Positions 28,201-38,758 of a stretch of 64,000 bases of DNA are shown piece by piece. Source of the DNA: Aurelia coerulea (taxonomy: Eukaryota > Cnidaria > Scyphozoa > Semaeostomeae > Ulmaridae); the NCBI GenBank assembly GCA_039566865.1, contig CM076949.1, positions 23,536,501 to 23,600,500 of the forward strand. The letters run 5' to 3'. The notes beneath the pieces were generated by a model that was not told the origin of the DNA, searched no databases, and saw only the letters and a program-made list of their open reading frames with translations. How positions within the stretch are numbered: position 1 is the stretch's first letter; every line of letters starts with the position of its first letter. A program made the translations under genes and the position numbers.

Positions 28201-31200
28201 AGAACGCAATGCATCTTGGCAAGTTCAGTTCAGTTTTATATACCGGGTGAGCCAGAAAAGAGTCCCCACTTTTGAAAATTCATAGCATCAAGAGTACTTA
28301 ATGGATTGGAATTAATCAATATTTGCTTGACAGCCAAAAGATTGAAGTATTTTTGTGATTTTTCTCGCCTTCTAACGAGCACTGGAAAAATTGGTAAATT
28401 CAAGTTTACAAAAACTTCATGGTTGCAAAATGACTGAAAAAGAGCCCAAAATGCTAGATCAAATCATAAAGGACTCCTCGTCCTGATGATTTGATCAAGT
28501 GTTTTAGGCCCTTTTCAATCATTTTGTAACCATGAAATTTGTGTGAAGTTGAATTTACCTATATTTGCAGCGCTCGTAAGCAGACGAGAAAAATCACAAA
28601 AATACTTCGATCTTTCGGCTTGTAACTAGAATTTGAATCATTCAAATCTATCAAGTACTTGTGGTGCTACAAATTTTTGAAAGTGGGAACTTTTTTCTGG
28701 CTCACCCGGTAATTTCAAATTCCTCTACATACAATTTATCAATAATAACTACCATGACAAACAACTAAACTACAAGAAATATACAACAATATTACAGCAA
28801 ATTAATACATCAATACAGGAAATTAATACAATATACCAATGCAAAACAGAGAAAGTAAAAAGCTCCCTACCGCTCTCTTTAGCGTAATCGTCCATTGAAA
28901 TCTATAAATTCTAACAAAAGTGAACAACCACTTTAAAGGGAATCGACATTGTAAAATGCTGGCCGGGGCCAAGTTAAAAATATAGTCTATTGTACTTGAC
29001 AACTTTGACACTTGCTCTGTCATTGTGTGGCGGAAGAAACAATGGGTGTGTAGGGGTTTCTTTAGCCTATTTATAGCGGCTACGAGATATAGCTATGTTG
29101 ATTCCCATTAAACTAATTCCTACAATCAGTAAAACGGTCTTTTAACGATTTTTCAAATGGAAAGAAACTAAAAAAGAAAGCAAGACCCAAAGAGCTAATT
29201 TCCTGCTGTATTGAAGGGCATGGGTGAATCAATTTTTTACCTATAGAATGCAGACCAAAAGATGTCAGCAAAAATGGTGAACCCGATAAATCCAGTTCTT
29301 GCAAGTTGTGGCAACCTCTCTTTAGAACTGAATACAAGATTCTATCTGTTAGACCTGCAAAATAAACAAGTGGTAAAAATTCAAATGTTGGTCAGGGCTA
29401 GAAAAAATACAAAGTAGCATGGTAGCGGTGCTACCAGGAAGGTGGCTGAAATGCTCAAACTTCCCAGGAAGGAAGAAGAGAAAAGGGGAAAAGACACAGA
29501 AGGGAGGGAAAGAAAGAAGGACAGAAAGACAAAGAATATAATGGGGTGGTATATAGGGAAAGAAGAGATAAGTGCGAAAGAAGAAACATAAGTGGCTAGC
29601 TTGCTACCAGGAAGGAACAATTTTCTTAGCTCTGTTGTTGGTAGTAGAAACCTCGCCATACCAGGCATGTATCAAGACGAAAATTCCAATTGAAGCTTTG
29701 AAAAATAGCCTAAATTTTTACGAAATGTTTAAAATGAAGAGTAGTGCTGAAAAATTCCTCTTGTTACTGAATTAAGCACTTTAGTAGACCTCTTAGCTAT
29801 TCACAGAAGAGTCTCTATCGAACAATATTTTATGTATTTTGTAGATTTTCGTATGAGAACAAAAGCGAAAGAAGCTCGCAAGCCTTTCATATAAAAATGT
29901 ATAAATATATCGCTCGATCCAGACTCTTTTGTAGAACAGCTAAAAGGTCCACAAAATTCAATTTATATCAAGGTGCTCATATTGTATCGTATTTAATTGT
30001 TTAAAACGAAATACTGAGAAGAAAATGTTCGTTGCCTTTCTGTTGAATTTCCAATCATAAGATGGAAAAGCTTTCAACTGTCTCAAGTACGGAAGAATAC
30101 AAGATTTGTATCTTCTATAAATGCATTACCAGCTCTTCAGTTTCAAAGCAGAATATACGTTCTGAAAAACTTTGTTTTGACACTTTCAAAGAAAATTTTT
30201 CTGACGTTATACTTTGATAGTTAACTTTGGGCTTGAAATAGATTCTAAAACTGACCTCCAGCCCCTTCAAACGCTCTGAACATTCCTTTGAAGCTTAGTG
30301 AAGTAAGCAACTTCCAAGTCTGTCGCGAAACATTTTGCCATCGCTTGCAAACTAAAAAATAAGGAAATTCGAGCAATGAATGAATTTTAATCGGCACTAA
30401 ATGGAGCACAATACAACAACATGAACTTCAATCAACTACAGGTGATCTAAGAACTACCTAAGAGCTATGGATGATAGACAAGTAAGAACCAATTCTCCTT
30501 TTTGGTAAATCACTGTTAAAGGGGATCGATGGGGCACTTGCGGTTACATTTTATCTTTTAGATATCAGTATTTCCTTTGACGTAGATCAGCTAACCAAAT
30601 ATGGTTTGACACGTGTCAAGGCCTATTGTGTTTGCACAGCTATTCAAATCAAAGGCTTTCATGTGCATTGATTCCATATTTCTATGATCGATTCCCTTCA
30701 AGCAAACAAAAGACCATTTCAAAGTACGACAAATATGTGCATGCAAGATTGCTATCACATAGATACGAATGGGTTTGTATGACCTTGAGCGATCTTTCGA
30801 GAAATATTTCTCCCATCATCAATGCTGTTAAAAAACAACAATCCTCAGAATTAAAGATAAACAACTTTATTCCGTCAACATACCCCGTTCTACTTGTATT
30901 CTGTTGGTCAGTTGAAGATATGAAAAGATGTGCAAAAGAATATCGTCATTCAGTTTATTGATCATCGCGTCTTCATCCCTGAAAATTGAAATCCATTCGA
31001 ATAAGCAACTGCCAAAAATGGAAAAATTAACGTGCTTGCTGCTTTGACAGATTAGACATGACTCATCATTTTCAGATAGAAAATCAAGGAAACGGACAAG
31101 TTGAAAGTTCTTCTTCGAAAGCCCAAAGTTCCTTCAAAGCAATTTATTTCAAAGAAAACAGTAATAGAATTTTACACACAGAATTTTTAAAGACTCGAGC

Positions 31201-34200
31201 CCTATGTTATCGCTGTGCAATGATAACAATCAGCGGCAGACACTTGGGGGGGCGAGGGGGTGTGATTGCCCCCCAATGTTGGCAGGGACAAAGGTCTTTT
31301 GTTCGAAAACAATAGAATTAAACAATGCTTTTCAACTGAAACAATAGCTCTGCCCCCAATATTTGGCAAAGTGTTCGCCACTAATATCAATGATAGCTAG
31401 AAAATAATAAAAGATGATTGAAAGACTTAAGTACCTTTCTTCTCCAGATTCCAATTCCTTTGACATCAATTTAAAGATCTCTTCATTTTCAAGAAAAGAC
31501 CTTGCCAATTCCTACAGAACAGATTTACAAAACATATGTGTCAATGTTACAAACATATCGTTCTGTCTATCTATTTCCCATACACCTGCTAAATCTATCA
31601 GAAATAAAAAAAAAATTGGTAAACTTAACAGTAAAATCCCTCAATCATTTGAGGAAATTTTGTTCCTGTTGGTGCCACTTCTAACATCAATTTAGAAATG
31701 TGTTCTATTCAGATCCCTTCGTTTTGAATTACTATTGAAACACTAAGGTAATTCTGCAGAATTTTGGTAACGTTATTCATCTTGCAATATTTTTTCTCAA
31801 TGATGTATTTCAAGTGGGCTGGAAAATTCCTGGCCATTTGAAGCCAATTTAAGCCCACTATGCATGCAGCATCCAGGAATGGGACCCCTAGTTTAACGTC
31901 CCTTCCAAAGGACAGCGAGGTGAGGCCTCCGAGAGGTCACCCATCCACAGTTTGACCTCACTTGACCAAGCTTAACTTCAGTCACCTGATGGAAACTGCA
32001 TAAGCCGCTCAGCCACTCACCCTGGTGTTGGATACCCTTAGGCTTGCTTACAGAGTTTCATTTGACATTTTGAAATACTAACGCAATATTTCTTGGGTAT
32101 GATTGTTGCATACTTTGCAGTTGGATGAAAATAGATAAGAGTAAAAAAATACAACTCATACCTCAAGTGACTGTTCCTCATTTTCAACTTCTCTGGAAAA
32201 GGATTTTCCTGAAAGGGAACATAAATCTAGTCAAAAGTTAGCAGGAAAATCTTGTTGCTCTTAACTATCGTTGGTTCCAAACACTATATTTCATTCTTTT
32301 TAACTGAGTTAACTGTGCGCTAAAGACTAAAACTTAGGATGGCATATAATATAATACTTCCTTTTAATGAATTGCAATTTCATACGCTTCAAATATATAT
32401 GATATTGTAAATCACCTTGTGCCTAGTTTGCAAAACATTGCTACTCCTGGTATCAATTAGTAAACATCAGGATATCATAAAGACATCAACAGTATGCAAT
32501 TTTTGATAAATATAAAAATCCATTTTACATATATACCTTTCCTTTTTCTCTCTGCCCAACAAACTTTCATCAGCCTATAAGGAAAAGTCATTTGGTAATA
32601 AAGCTACTCTCCTCCGCCTGTTTCTAGTTCCATAGTCCATGGTTCTTGGTTCCGTAGTTCTGTAGTCCATGGTTCCGTGGTCCGTAATTTTATAATGAAG
32701 CCCTATTTCAAGCCTGGAAGAATCTGACAATAACATTTTATATCATCACAGTCACTTCTCATCCTAGCCAGTGTTCGTAGAAAAGATACTATTTTAAACA
32801 CTGTAAACTGCCTTTTACAAAGTCAACTTTTTATAGTTCTTCACTTTTACAAAATTTTAGGTTTTCCTATGGCAGAATAAATAAATCTAAGTTTTAGTGT
32901 TTACATTTGAGATAAAAAGTAAGTGCAAACCTTCCATCATAGGTTAGTTCATCATCTGGTGCATTGATAGCTCTCTCTGCATTTTCTCTACTTGCAAAGA
33001 TGACAAAACCAAACCTGGAAAGATAAATGGATCAAACGACATTGATACGATTGGGTAGTACTTAGCCTGCGTGCAGACTAGACTATCCTAAAGTGTAGGA
33101 TAGTCGAGTCTGCACGCAGGCTAGGTAGTACTGGGCACATCTGCCAGTGGGTTTATAAACAGCTAATTTCAAAATTAGATCCTACTAACCATGGCTACCT
33201 GGAACTGTTTGGAAGTGTGCTAAGAGTGGAAAAATTTTGAGGGGAACAAAGCAGGGTGTTTTAACTGACATTTTATGATAACAATGTATTTATCAACTAA
33301 AGTCTATCTAAAAATAGATATTAGGTTAAATTATATAATAAACTGAAATTGTACATGCAATACTCTTTCAATTATTTCTATGCATGGAAATTTACCCCTG
33401 CCACTTCATTTTAAGATTCATATCCTTCTTCTGGCTTCAAGAATATGTTAACCCTAGGGGCTTTGGAGTTTCTAGGATTCCGAGTTTGGCCAATGTTAGC
33501 CCTTGGGTCCACGATTCTCTGTTTTAAACATGCAGCATTATGGGTTTTGAGGTGCTTCATGGGTTGCGGTTTTACCCTATCTTTTCACTAGGATTTAGGG
33601 ATTTTATCCAAAATCCTTTGTCCAAAAGATTTTTGGGTTTTCCAGGTCATATGGTTTGCCCAACTGAATGAGACTGAAGAACCCCTTTTGGGTGCTTTCA
33701 ACAAGGAAGAATTTTGGAAACCAAAAAGCTGAGAATAATTGAGAAATATTAGCAAAGATTCAAAACTTTTGTTGAGAAAATTCAGTTTCAGAGCTTTGGG
33801 AATCGTTGCCTCCAGGTTTGCGGGTTTATTCAAATTTTGGTTTGGGTTTGCAGGTTCTAGTAAACCCTAAACCCCCCTCATAAAAAAACAGGGCTGTAAT
33901 ACACGTTTTTTTTTTATAAGAAACTGGTTTATAAGAAACTAGTACTAAGATAGCCAAAATTTTAAGAAACTCTAGTACTATGTCTGAAAAGGCGTAAGAA
34001 ACTTTTAAATCTTAAATTCAAGTATATTATGGCAAATACGTCGTTGAATCCTTATTCTTGAGTAATACCAACTAGCTTTTGATGTTTTCAACGTAATCGA
34101 ACTCTGTTTATTCCTATCTGATGTTTTAAATGTCAAGAAACATATCTCCAGAAGTATTAGAGACTTTATGACAATTCGTGCATTCAAAAAATAAGAAACA

Positions 34201-34838
34201 AATTAAGAAACTTTTAGTACTAAAATACGGAAATTTTCATGTTGAATTAAGAAACTTTTAGTACTATGGCCTGATCCAAGTTTCTTATAAAAAAAAAACG
34301 TGTAGTTTAACACCAACCCTCTTGATCTCTTGGTTCTCTTGTCCTTGCAAATACTTGCACGAAGAACTTTCCCAAACAGTTCAAAACATTCCCTGAACTC
34401 TTTATCTTTCACCCGGTAGCTGACATTTCCAACAAAAACTTTCCCATTCCAGCCATCAACTGTCCCTCCTTTGCAAAACTCTGCTGCTGTATCGACCAAT
34501 GACTTCACAATCACCGATGATGATCGCCCCTTTGCAGGAGAAAGCAAATTTTTCATATTTTCCTTTTCTGGGCATGGCGATTTGTAGTAATATCTTTCTG
34601 TGGCTGCAACTTTTGCTTTTTCTTTCCTAAGTATTACAGAATCAGCTAGATTGGCACTTCCTAATGAAAGTCGTCTTTGTAAGATGGGAGTCTTCTGCAG
34701 CTCATTGACCCCAACCCCAAGCGAGGTTGCATCTTGGCCGACTAGGCCTAAGCCACCCAGTCCGACAATATCTTCCAAGCCGGCAGCACCTTCGTTCAGA
34801 TGCAGCTTTTGCAACTTTTTCACGACTCTCGAAGACAT
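25209..34838 (-). CDS. RRM + F-box + leucine-rich-repeat protein (13 exons)
   Basis: Exons on the minus strand are 34838-34318, 33014-32931, 32574-32537, 32208-32162, 31511-31435, 30978-30884, 30351-30256, 29354-29241, 27994-27897, 27414-27374, 26991-26916, 26574-26518, and 25424 to either 25314 (donor) or 25209 (read-through stop). All junctions are GT..AG and every phase matches; about 485 aa are supported. Residues 132-215 form an RRM with RNP2 KVFVGNV and RNP1 RGFGFVIF, the latter created across the exon 1/2 junction. Residues about 265-305 form an F-box (LNDDILLHIFSYL...VCKRW). From about 320 there are at least six cysteine-containing LRRs (for example LRLLDLTN, LVTLDISNC) of the FBXL/AMN1 kind. 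Known roles of these domains suggest an SCF ubiquitin-ligase substrate receptor that also binds RNA; that joint role is inference. An in-frame stop lies 21 nt upstream of the ATG. The C terminus is uncertain: the read-through tail is hydrophobic and unlike an LRR. Confidence 0.85.
26213..26348. mobile_element. 136-bp inverted-repeat element in an intron
   Basis: The ends catactaaccggttttgt and acaaaaccggttagtatg are exact reverse complements, and the arms continue through gtacaggaaaatataaagcc. The centre holds a further small palindrome (cagacctcgcaagctcggtctg, 22 bp with one interruption). It lies in the intron between the 26518 and 25424 exons of the F-box gene. Confidence 0.8.
28141..28221. 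repeat. Perfect 21-bp inverted repeat
   Basis: The 21 bases at 28141-28161 (tgccaagatgcattgc...) are the exact reverse complement of 28201-28221, with a 39-bp spacer that is itself partly palindromic (gaattc...gaattc). It lies directly beside the element beginning at 28241. Confidence 0.85.
28241..28712. mobile_element. 472-bp MITE with taccgggtgagccag terminal repeats
   Basis: It begins taccgggtgagccagaaaag and ends ctggctcacccggta, with arms that continue inward (ccccacttttgaaaatt against aatttttgaaagtggg). The ends fit TA target duplication as in Tc1/mariner-derived MITEs. No transposase is present. The interior holds a second inverted pair around the caaaatgactgaaaa / ttttcaatcattttg segments. 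Confidence 0.8.
28932..29112. mobile_element. Short MITE, family ttaaagggaatcgacat
   Basis: It begins tttaaagggaatcgacat and ends atgttgattcccattaaa. The interior (gtctattgtacttgac..., gaagaaacaatgggt, tttagcctatttatagcggc) is shared with the longer copy at 36421-36716, which identifies it as a repeat family. Confidence 0.75.
29785..29950. mobile_element. MITE, family agaccttttagctattct
   Basis: The ends tagacctcttagctattc and agaacagctaaaaggtc are inverted. The interior aaaaatgtata.a.ata.cgctcgatcca is shared with the copy at 57694-57871. A partial relative lies near 35830-35880. Confidence 0.7.
31116..31216. repeat. Fragment related to the 24651-25187 foldback
   Basis: The stretch with aaagttccttcaaagcaa, ttcaaagaaaa, gaattttacac and tttttaaaga..cgagccc follows the right arm of the foldback at 25080-25187 in order and spacing. 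The other arm is absent, so it is a truncated copy. It lies in an intron of the F-box gene. Confidence 0.6.
31880..32030. repeat. SINE-like fragment (low confidence)
   Basis: The segment gtttaacgtcccttcc.aaggac resembles a motif I know from dispersed short repeats of marine invertebrates. The following ggtcacccatcca...gaccaagcttaacttc is loosely like the complement of a 5S rRNA, and ctcagccactcacc resembles a SINE tail region. No complete element can be drawn. It lies in an intron. Confidence 0.35.
32610..32690. repeat. Degenerate short tandem repeat around tagtccatggttc
   Basis: Units such as ttccatagtccatggttc, ttccgtagttctgtagtc and catggttccgtggtccgta repeat imperfectly over about 80 bp within an intron of the F-box gene. 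No function is apparent. Confidence 0.6.
33054..33132. mobile_element. Tiny hairpin insertion with 9-bp target duplication
   Basis: A 28-bp arm (tagcctgcgtgcagact..., 33063-33090) and its complement ending at 33123 differ at one position and are separated by 5 nt. The hairpin is flanked by direct repeats ggtagtact at 33054-33062 and 33124-33132. The direct repeats indicate insertion rather than a local palindrome. Confidence 0.8.
33901..34303. mobile_element. MITE inside intron 1 of the F-box gene
   Basis: It starts acacgttttttttt followed by ataagaaactgg and ends with the complement, agtttcttat plus an A-run plus cgtgt. The right end is only about 14 bp from the exon 1 donor (34317). Internal sequences taagaaacttttagtact repeat. 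Related taagaaac-rich stretches occur at 38766-39115 and 46550-46650. Confidence 0.7.
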
Positions 34839-34842
34839 TTGA

Positions 34843-36420
34843 GGTATGTTGCTACATTTCTATGAGTTGTGGATTCGATGTTTTCCAATAAATTCTGAAG
34901 ACTTTGAAGGCAGATGTTTTGAAGCTCTTCTCTTCGGAGGCAATGAAAATAATCACCTTTATGAGAACGAGGCTCAAACATAATAGGTCCCTTCCCTTGT
35001 TCAATTTGCCACTGAATTCAGTGAAGAATACACTCTTCATATGAAGAATACGCTCTTTGTTTATAAGAATATTTTAAATTTTGTCCAGCCTCGATATTCT
35101 GAGGAAAGTTTCGTTTTTTTTTTATATCAACTTAAAACAACTACAACTCTAATATTTACATTCAACTGTGCCCCTCATAGCGGGAAAAGGCCCAAGGTCA
35201 TCGTGTTCCCACCATAGAAATATGGTTCCCACTATGAGGGACACTTACAATAAACAATCCATTACAAAGAATATATACAACAAAATAAAAAAAGTTTCGT
35301 TTTGAGCCTGAACATACTCTTAAAGTATTTATGTCAGTCATGCGATTCTCTGTCATGAACATCAAAAAACAGGCAACTGCTGAAAAATGAGACACAAATA
35401 TGCCAGCTGAGGCTGGAAATATTCTTATGATATTCTTAAAAATTGGATGGTTCTGAGCCTGAATATTCTTATAAACATTATTCTTATAAAAAGAAAAGAG
35501 TGTAATCAAATCAAAAGATAAAAATAGATATATTAGAACTTTGGTACAAATAAGGTAGATACCTATAAAACACCCGTAATTGTAATGACACAGGGATATC
35601 ATTAAAAGGTCGAACAGATGTAAATTTATTTTTTGAATTCAGTTCTTGACAGGTCAATTTGCAAAACAGTTTCTAACTGGAATCTGCAACCTGAATAAAT
35701 ATTGAAAAATGAAACGAAAATGAAGGTCTGGACCCTCGAATGATGAATTTGTTTAGAACATGGTTTGAAAGATCAAGCATTAAATTTAGATCGATCTGTC
35801 CCTGTGTTTCTATTCAAAACTTGTCAATCACTCGATCAAGATTCTTTTGAAGAATAGCTAATCTATCTGTTAGAAGACGAAAAACTATAATTTGACATGC
35901 AGGCCTTGCAGGATTTAAAAAGCAGCCAAAATTGACCTCTTCGACATCTTTTTTTGGGGTCAGTCAAAAATATCTTACAAAGTGTTTTATTGATATTTTT
36001 ACCCTGGGTACCAGCCTCTCTAACGTTTTTATGTTACAGAGGCTGGTACCCAGGGTATGATGCTTTATGCTTCTGGGAGGAAACATTCATATAGTTCTAC
36101 CCTGGTTCTATGTAGGAAGTGTGTAGAAAAAGAAATGTGGTAGTGTTACTTAGTTAAAAATATCATATTTTCATCCATCGTGGCTATCATTCTCATCATC
36201 TTCAACAATACTCATTTGTGGAAATTTCTGATCAAGAACCTCTAAAATGAAGCACGAATGCACGACATTTTTAGTATCAGATACGCAAAAATAAACTGAA
36301 AATATATCGTTTTTAGTCGTCCGAAATTTCTGTAAAAACGTACGAAATTTCGTGCAAACGCGTCCAACAATTTTTTGTCGAAAATATTTTGTCCGGAATT
36401 TATTTCTCTGAAATTTTAAC
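34843..36420. other. Intergenic sequence with small inverted repeats
   Basis: No gene is convincing here. A small inverted repeat (gtgcccctcatagcgggaa at 35168-35186 against ttcccactatgagggacac at 35226-35244, 17 of 19 matching) and AT-rich stretches with ttcttataa motifs fill the region. The 134-codon minus-strand ORF at 35198-35602 overlaps this repeat and has no recognisable domain. Confidence 0.5.
36000..36057. repeat. Perfect 20-bp palindrome arms containing gggtaccc-type core
   Basis: taccctgggtaccagcctct (36000-36019) is exactly complementary to 36038-36057 with an 18-nt loop that is itself partly palindromic (taac...gtta). Single half-sites of the same motif occur at 45397-45415 and 50317-50335. 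Confidence 0.85.
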
Positions 36421-36716
36421 TTTTAAAGGGAATCGACATAGTTAACCCTATAGTGGTTGGGCTATCTGACATGTCCTATTTTGGTTGGGAGGGGGCAAAA
36501 AAGCCCCCCCCCCCTACCTAGCTCTTGACTGGAAATAGATAGAGCAACCAGATTTGTTAAAAACTGGCCCGGGCCAGGTCAAAAATATATTCTATTATAC
36601 TTGACCACTTTGACGCATCCGGTCTCATTGTGTAGCTGAAGAAACAATGGGTTTGTGGGCGTTTCTTTAGCCTATTTATAGCGGCTACGAGATATAGCTA
36701 TGTCTATTCCCTTTAA
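36421..36716. mobile_element. MITE, family ttaaagggaatcgacat (long copy)
   Basis: It begins ttttaaagggaatcgacata and ends atgtctattccctttaa. It shares a long interior with 28932-29112, plus an extra segment with a C-run (36504-36515). No coding potential. Confidence 0.78.
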
Positions 36717-37088
36717 TGTACAAGACATAACTTGACCTAAAGTGCCGTGAAGTAAATTTTCTATTTGTTTGTAATTTCTGTCTCACATTATATGTCAGGT
36801 ATGCTATCCAAATAAAATGAACAGAAGAGTTTTGCTCGTGACATTTTTTGGGTTATTACAGCCCCAACCTGACATCTAATGTTAGACATGCCACAGTGTA
36901 GTAATCGTCGTCTTTCTCTTTTAATTGTTTGTAGCATTTATGTAAAATTGTATGTAGTGTAGCGTTTTTCAAAAAATGTCATGGGGTAGTCATAGTCTTT
37001 TGCTCCTTATGGTATCGTCCTTGTAGTATTGTAAAGTAGTTTGTAGGTAGAGTAGTCCGTAATATGCATTGCAAATTTTTAATGGAAT

Positions 37089-37706
37089 CATGGGTAGTTA
37101 GACACTGCTGGTGTGCTTCTATGGAGGAGCGCTTGATAATATTTATCTGCGGGGGGAATTTTTTATAGTACTGCGGAGGAGATATCGGAAGCGAAGAGAG
37201 AAGGAGAGAGAAGTTTAATCAAGGGCGCCTACCTTGTAGGAAGTGTGTTGATCCACGGTACTTTACGCGGTGTCCTATGACCCAGTCCTGTTAATCTTTG
37301 TATAATTTTCAAATTCTAACGTCTGTTAGAGTTGACCAATCAAAAATCACGCTGTCTGATTCCCTGTGGCCAGATCGTATAACAGTTGATATCTTGTTTC
37401 ATAACACCGGAATTTGAAACCACAAACTTATTCATAAGTCATCTTGACCTTGAGAGGACTGACTCTGTGTACTTCTGAGTACGGCTTTAGGACACTCTCT
37501 GTACTGGGTCACAGGACACCCATTACTCTACAGTACTGGGAATAAACACACTTCCTACAAGGTAGGCGCCCTTGGTTTAATAGTTCATTTTAATATTTTC
37601 GTTCTTTCGATATCTCCTCCGCAGTACTATAAAAAATTTCCCCCGCAGATACATATTATCCAGCGCTCCTCCATAGAAGCACACCAGCAGTGTCTAACTA
37701 CCCATG
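37089..37706. mobile_element. MITE with catgggtagttagacactg ends and 7-bp target duplication
   Basis: The ends catgggtagttagacactgc and gcagtgtctaactacccatg are inverted, with arms of over 100 bp through the ctgcgggggga / ctcctccgcagtac subterminal blocks. Direct repeats atggaat flank it at 37082-37088 and 37707-37713. A second element (37221-37573) sits inside it. Confidence 0.88.
37221..37573. mobile_element. Second inverted-repeat element nested in the 37089-37706 MITE
   Basis: It begins caagggcgcctaccttgt and ends acaaggtaggcgcccttg, with arms continuing through aggaagtgtgtt. The flanks both read gtttaat, consistent with a 7-bp duplication. The related copy at 49852-50146 lacks this insert, so it acts as an empty-site comparison. 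Confidence 0.82.
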
Positions 37707-38204
37707 ATGGAATAATAAAAAAGACCTAACTGCGGTGCCTTACTACCCATGCTGATATCATTCTTCGGGAATGCATTACATGATAGCAATGTTTCTGTGG
37801 TGCAGTTGTAATTTGTATTGAAGTAAATGATCTTGATTCTCTATTCATGAGAGAATCACTGTGGAACTCTGTTGTGGATCAATAGATCGATAAAAGGGCA
37901 TAACGGAATAACCAGACCCAGGACCAGTAGGACCGGACCCTAACGGACCAGACCCTAGGGGAATACCCATTACTTTCCTTCCAGCGTTTGTTTGTAATGG
38001 CGGCCACCACAGAAGTTTCGCTCCAAAGTAAGATAAGACAGTCATTGCTTTAAATAAATTCTTAAATAAATCCTTCTGGATGCCACGACAATCGCAGCAA
38101 TGCATGGTATATGAAATCGTCTAACCAGCAGACAAAATTTGATCCGGCCTCAAGCCATTGCCCACTGGGGCTAAGCATTTAACTACATGGCCTAAATATT
38201 TTAC

Positions 38205-38314
38205 CTCTCTGCCTTGCTTGGTGATTCAAGTTGTTGCAATGACGTCGTGATGCAAGCAACGTTGTATTCCATCTCCACAATCTCAGTTTCTGGACTTGAT
38301 TCTGGCTTCTCCAT
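38205..38314 (-). CDS. Possible 5' coding exon (36 codons plus 2 nt)
   Basis: Minus-strand ATG at 38314 opens a 36-codon frame (MEKPESSPETEIVEMEYNVA...) ending at a donor AGAG|gtaaaa. Its phase would join in frame to an acceptor just upstream of the F-box gene start (tag|caacatacctcaaATG near 34853), adding an acidic N terminus to that protein. Against this, the acceptor lacks a good pyrimidine tract, the intron would be about 3.4 kb, and the exon lies inside a terminal-inverted-repeat element. Confidence 0.22.
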
Positions 38315-38614
38315 GCTCTTTGCAAGTTAGTTTGGGACTGCCAAATCATTTAGCAGGCAGCTTTTTGACAACATATTTGTTCGTAATGTTTATTGTGAAG
38401 GTGGTAATTGGCAGATATATGGGGTAAGACGATCTCGAAAGAGAGAGTGATAATTTTGGAAATGTTAATAGAACCATTCTCTCAAACCACGCATTGACCA
38501 GGGCATTGACCCCACTTGTCTTTGGTAAATCCCATGATCACAATATTGCATCTCAGAATGTGCATTTGTGTGCATTTGTTTTCTCGTATCATGCATGTGC
38601 AATCACCTTTTTTA

Positions 38615-38758
38615 GGGCCGTAGGAAGCAGCTTCTGATTGGGGGATTGTTCTTAGAACAACAGAGAGCACTACATCTAATTAATACTTGTAGCGTGGCAC
38701 CATTGTTTTCAAAATTATTGGGGGGCTTGCACCCCCCTGCCCCACGCTTCTTACGGGC
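38615..38758. mobile_element. Short MITE, family gggccgtaggaag
   Basis: It begins gggccgtaggaagcag and ends cttcttacgggc. The interior (caccattgttttcaaaatta, then a G-run and C-run) is shared in reverse orientation with the copy at 47767-47921. Confidence 0.78.

Noticed and set aside
30626..30961. 111-codon plus-strand ORF
   Set aside because: It overlaps the F-box exon (30978-30884) on the opposite strand, which has splice sites and a clear domain.
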